From the NCBI GenBank assembly GCA_021325145.1, contig JAJPHR010000096.1, forward strand, positions 1 through 64,000: a stretch of 64,000 bases of DNA, in the 5' to 3' direction. Below the pieces are notes generated by a model that saw nothing but the letters and a program-made list of their open reading frames with translations, was not told where the DNA came from and made no database searches. How positions within the stretch are numbered: position 1 is the first letter of the stretch; every line of letters starts with the position of its first letter. This DNA is from Verrucomicrobiota bacterium (GTDB taxonomy: Bacteria; Verrucomicrobiota; Verrucomicrobiia; Limisphaerales; Pedosphaeraceae). Shown here one piece after another: positions 61,714-64,000 of the stretch. The position numbers and the translations under genes were made by a program.

Positions 61714-62943
61714 TTACTGCGGCGCTTTCGCCTTGCCGGATTTTTTGTCGGGTTTTGGATCCGGCTTGAGGGGAAGCGTATCAAAAAACTTGTTCCATTC
61801 TTGCTCGGAAAACGCCTTGGGCGCAAGTTCCGCCTTGCTGGTTTCCGACCTGGAGGCACTGGCCAGTTGAGATGGCATTTGGACCACGTGCGGGGTCAGG
61901 AAGATGATGAGTTCCTTCTTGGTATAGGCCCGTTGCTTGTGGGTAAATAGCGCGCCGAGCAGCGGGATGTCGCCCAGCAATGGAATCTTGCTGTCGATCA
62001 CCGTCTTGTCGTTTTCCATCAGGCCGCCGATCACCACGGTTTGCCCGTCCGGCGCGACTACCACAGTGTCGGCGGAACGCAGGTCGATCACCGGCGAAAA
62101 AACGTTTGAAGAAAGCTGCTGGCCGCCGCCCGACGCCACGCTTGAAATCTGCGGCGATACAATCATCTCCACAAGCCCGTCCGTGGTGATGAACGGTGTC
62201 ACCTGCAGGATGATCCCCACGTTCTGGTAGGAAACAGTGTTGATCTGGCCACCCACCGTATCGAATCGGGTGTTGGTGATGAGCGGGATTGATTGGCCCA
62301 CCGTAATGGTGGCGGGCTGGTTGTTGCGGACCAGAATGGAAGGTTTTGATAATACCTCTGCTTTTCCCGCCGAGGCGATCGCCCGCACGGTTGCCTGGAA
62401 GTCCGAGCCCAGGACCTGATAGAGCCCGGCGCCGGTCGGCATCACGGTTTGGCCGATTGTTTGGCCGGTTGTGCCCAGTCCGGCCAGACCGAAGTTCTGG
62501 CCGATGGCATTGGTGGCAATTGTGGATGGAAAGGGATTGTGAGTATATTGACCTTCAATTCCCACATCCAATGCGTCATCGTGTTGGACTTCAAGGAACA
62601 CGACTTTGATCAATACCTGCGGCTTGGGGCGATCCAGGTTGGAAATCACCTGGCTCACGAATTCCTTGGTTTCATCATCGGTGATGACGATGACTTTGCG
62701 CGTCTCGGGATCGACGGTAATCATGGCGTCGCCGATCATGGTGTTATTATTGTAATCGCGCGTGGAAGTGCCGGTGCTCGAGGAAGACGAGGCTCCGAAG
62801 GGCGAGAACCCGCCCGTGTTGCCGCGGAAAGCCTGCCCCGCGCCGGTGCCGGTTCGCTGGCCCTGTTGGGCCTGGGCCACACCCCAACAGCAGAAGAACG
62901 CCAACGCGCAGAGCCAGCCTGCTTTGAATGCTTTTGTAATCAT
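61714..62943 (-). CDS. secretin-core protein (GspD/PilQ C-terminal half)
   Basis: 409 residues with its own signal peptide (MITKAFKAGWLCALAFFCCW ... AQAQ). A short Ser/Gly-rich stretch leads to one N-type domain (~70-130, MITVDPETRKVIVITDDETK) and the secretin barrel (~160-370): VLSKPSILVRNNQPATITVG, NTVSYQNVGIILQVTPFI, DGQTVVIGGLMENDK, and IPLLGDIPLLGALFTHKQRA, then KKELIIFLTPHVV. A Lys-rich C-terminus could bind a pilotin. A normal GspD has all N-domains in one chain; here the neighbouring upstream gene encodes further N-domains separately. Confidence 0.88.
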   Translation of the reverse strand: MITKAFKAGWLCALAFFCCWGVAQAQQGQRTGTGAGQAFRGNTGGFSPFGASSSSSTGTSTRDYNNNTMIGDAMITVDPETRKVIVITDDETKEFVSQVISNLDRPKPQVLIKVVFLEVQHDDALDVGIEGQYTHNPFPSTIATNAIGQNFGLAGLGTTGQTIGQTVMPTGAGLYQVLGSDFQATVRAIASAGKAEVLSKPSILVRNNQPATITVGQSIPLITNTRFDTVGGQINTVSYQNVGIILQVTPFITTDGLVEMIVSPQISSVASGGGQQLSSNVFSPVIDLRSADTVVVAPDGQTVVIGGLMENDKTVIDSKIPLLGDIPLLGALFTHKQRAYTKKELIIFLTPHVVQMPSQLASASRSETSKAELAPKAFSEQEWNKFFDTLPLKPDPKPDKKSGKAKAPQ

Positions 62944-62962
62944 GGTAGTCAGGATTGTCTAA

Positions 62963-64000
62963 TCAAGGAATCGAACTCCGTCCGCCGCCGCCGCCGCCGC
63001 TGCCAAAACCCGAGCCAAACGGACTGGAACTGCTGCTGCTGTTTTGCATGGCCTGGGTCTGCCGCATGGACAGGGGATTGTTGTTTTGACTTGAGGTGCT
63101 GCCGTAGCCGCTGCGGGAACTGCTGCCGGTGCTGCTTTGGAACAAGCTCTGAAGCACAGTTTGAGCGTCCTGCGGGTCCGCGTTTTGCAGCGAAAAAACG
63201 TAAACATGTTGCTTTCTGGCCGGGTTGGAATCCAATTCCATGATCATTTTCTCGATGTCCGGCATCTGGTCCCGGGCGGCCGTGACTACGACCGACGCCG
63301 TGCGCGCATCCGGCACGGCAATGACTCGCGCCAGCCGTTTCATCCGGTCGCTCGTATCACTCGAACCTGTGTTTCCCTGCCGCCCGCCGCCGGGCTGAAA
63401 CCCGCCAAACAAGGCGCCCCGAAACCCGCCAAACTGCGGCGCGGAACGGCTGGCGTCGGTTGAATTGCTGTCGTCGGGATACAGACTGGTCAACAGGTTG
63501 CACATTTCCGTGGGATCGGCATTTTTAAGATGGAACACGCGGACTTCGGTCGAGGCTTCCACCGGCTGGTCCAGCGACTTGACCATTTCCTCCACCAGGG
63601 ACATGAGATCCTCCGGCGCGCTGACGATCAAGGAGTTGCTGTGGTCATCCGACGTTGCGGAAACGCGGGTCGTTGGCGTGTGGCCAGTGCTTCCGTCACC
63701 GGGATTGTTGCCACCCGGGCCGCCGCCAAAGGGGTTGAAGCCGCCGAACGGTCCGCCACCGCCGCCGCGGAAACGGCCAAACCCGCCGGCGCCCCCGGTC
63801 GTATTCTGCGAAGGAAAGATCGTCGTGAGGACTGTCACCAGCGACTTGGCATCCGCGAATTTGAGCGGGAAAACCTTGAGCGTATTGATGCTGGATGAAA
63901 CCGAGTCGAGCGCGTGGATAATTTCCATGATGCGCCGAATGTTGGCTTGAGTGTCGGTAATGATCAGCGAATTGCCGGCGTCGTTGGCTGAGAGGGATGT
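62963..64000 (-). CDS. secretin N-domain protein (GspD N1/N2-like), cut by the window edge
   Basis: The frame enters at the right edge (no start in the window) and encodes at least 345 residues to the stop at 62963. Repeated secretin N1-type domains are visible: SLIITDTQANIRRIMEIIHA, VFPLKFADAKSLVTVLTTIF, then NSLIVSAPEDLMSLVEEMVK and FHLKNADPTEMCNLLTSLYP, and finally TASVVVTAARDQMPDIEKMI and VFSLQNADPQDAQTVLQSLF. Gly/Phe-rich linkers separate them. It ends in a Ser/Gly-rich tail without a barrel. The secretin-core gene starts 19 bases on, so the two products probably assemble into one channel for type II secretion or type IV pili. Confidence 0.87.
   Translation of the reverse strand, partial: TSLSANDAGNSLIITDTQANIRRIMEIIHALDSVSSSINTLKVFPLKFADAKSLVTVLTTIFPSQNTTGGAGGFGRFRGGGGGPFGGFNPFGGGPGGNNPGDGSTGHTPTTRVSATSDDHSNSLIVSAPEDLMSLVEEMVKSLDQPVEASTEVRVFHLKNADPTEMCNLLTSLYPDDSNSTDASRSAPQFGGFRGALFGGFQPGGGRQGNTGSSDTSDRMKRLARVIAVPDARTASVVVTAARDQMPDIEKMIMELDSNPARKQHVYVFSLQNADPQDAQTVLQSLFQSSTGSSSRSGYGSTSSQNNNPLSMRQTQAMQNSSSSSSPFGSGFGSGGGGGGRSSIP

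Overview
The window looks like a chromosomal segment of a Verrucomicrobiota bacterium, probably of the soil/freshwater Pedosphaera/Limisphaerales type. This is inferred, not proven. The support is the many large Thr/Asn-rich secreted proteins whose last ~60 residues follow the pattern 'QFSGDLxxWTTL ... FYRA', long beta-helix and YadA-head-like repeat proteins, RHS genes, DUF1460 and RedB-like proteins, moderately high GC, and short dispersed palindromes between genes. The first ~110 bases (T runs and a 15-G run) look like a poor assembly edge.

Layout. (1) 1-12.9 kb: a secreted protein, two small hypothetical genes, then an operon-like pair: a secreted beta-helix protein (2278-5505) and a 2204-residue RHS protein (5532-12146). 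The RHS core ends in a different, AT-richer tip domain with an HExxH metallopeptidase-like motif. A one-base-overlapping small membrane-anchored gene follows, then a displaced fragment of RHS core. Together these have the architecture of a polymorphic toxin locus. (2) 12.9-22.6 kb: mobile DNA. It holds a complete IS5-family element with inverted repeats and a TAA target duplication, inserted in an IS200-like tnpA relic; a CHC2/Toprim primase with a small coupled gene; a second, truncated CHC2 protein; a three-gene operon of two membrane proteins and a VirD4/TraD-like ATPase with a nuclease-like tail; and a tyrosine integrase next to a 28-bp tRNA-Gly 3' end that is very likely an attachment site. 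(3) 22.7-44.7 kb: core-like genes: a P450, a YadA-head-like protein, an ankyrin protein, an esterase plus cupin, a glycosidase-like protein, a MerR-cupin fusion, a beta-lactamase-family hydrolase, a secreted cyclophilin, a DUF1460 amidase-like protein, a RedB-like/hybrid histidine kinase pair, a GH25 lysozyme, a membrane protein and a methyltransferase.

(4) 44.7-53.4 kb: a TetR repressor diverging from a tripartite RND efflux operon (one adaptor, two permeases, no outer-membrane channel), with overlapping palindromes over the probable promoter. (5) 53.4-64 kb, mainly minus strand: a VapBC-type toxin-antitoxin pair, a PQQ-like propeller protein, and one tight operon read from the right edge: secretin N-domain protein (cut by the window), separate secretin-core protein, histidine kinase, NtrC-type activator, and a Gly-rich secreted repeat protein whose start codon lies one base after the activator's stop.

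The best candidates for something new are the RHS toxin tip with its coupled pseudopilin-like partner, the VirD4-like ATPase/nuclease operon in the island, the MerR-cupin fusion, and the two-piece secretin linked to its own two-component system. No functions were tested; all assignments come from reading motifs by eye.
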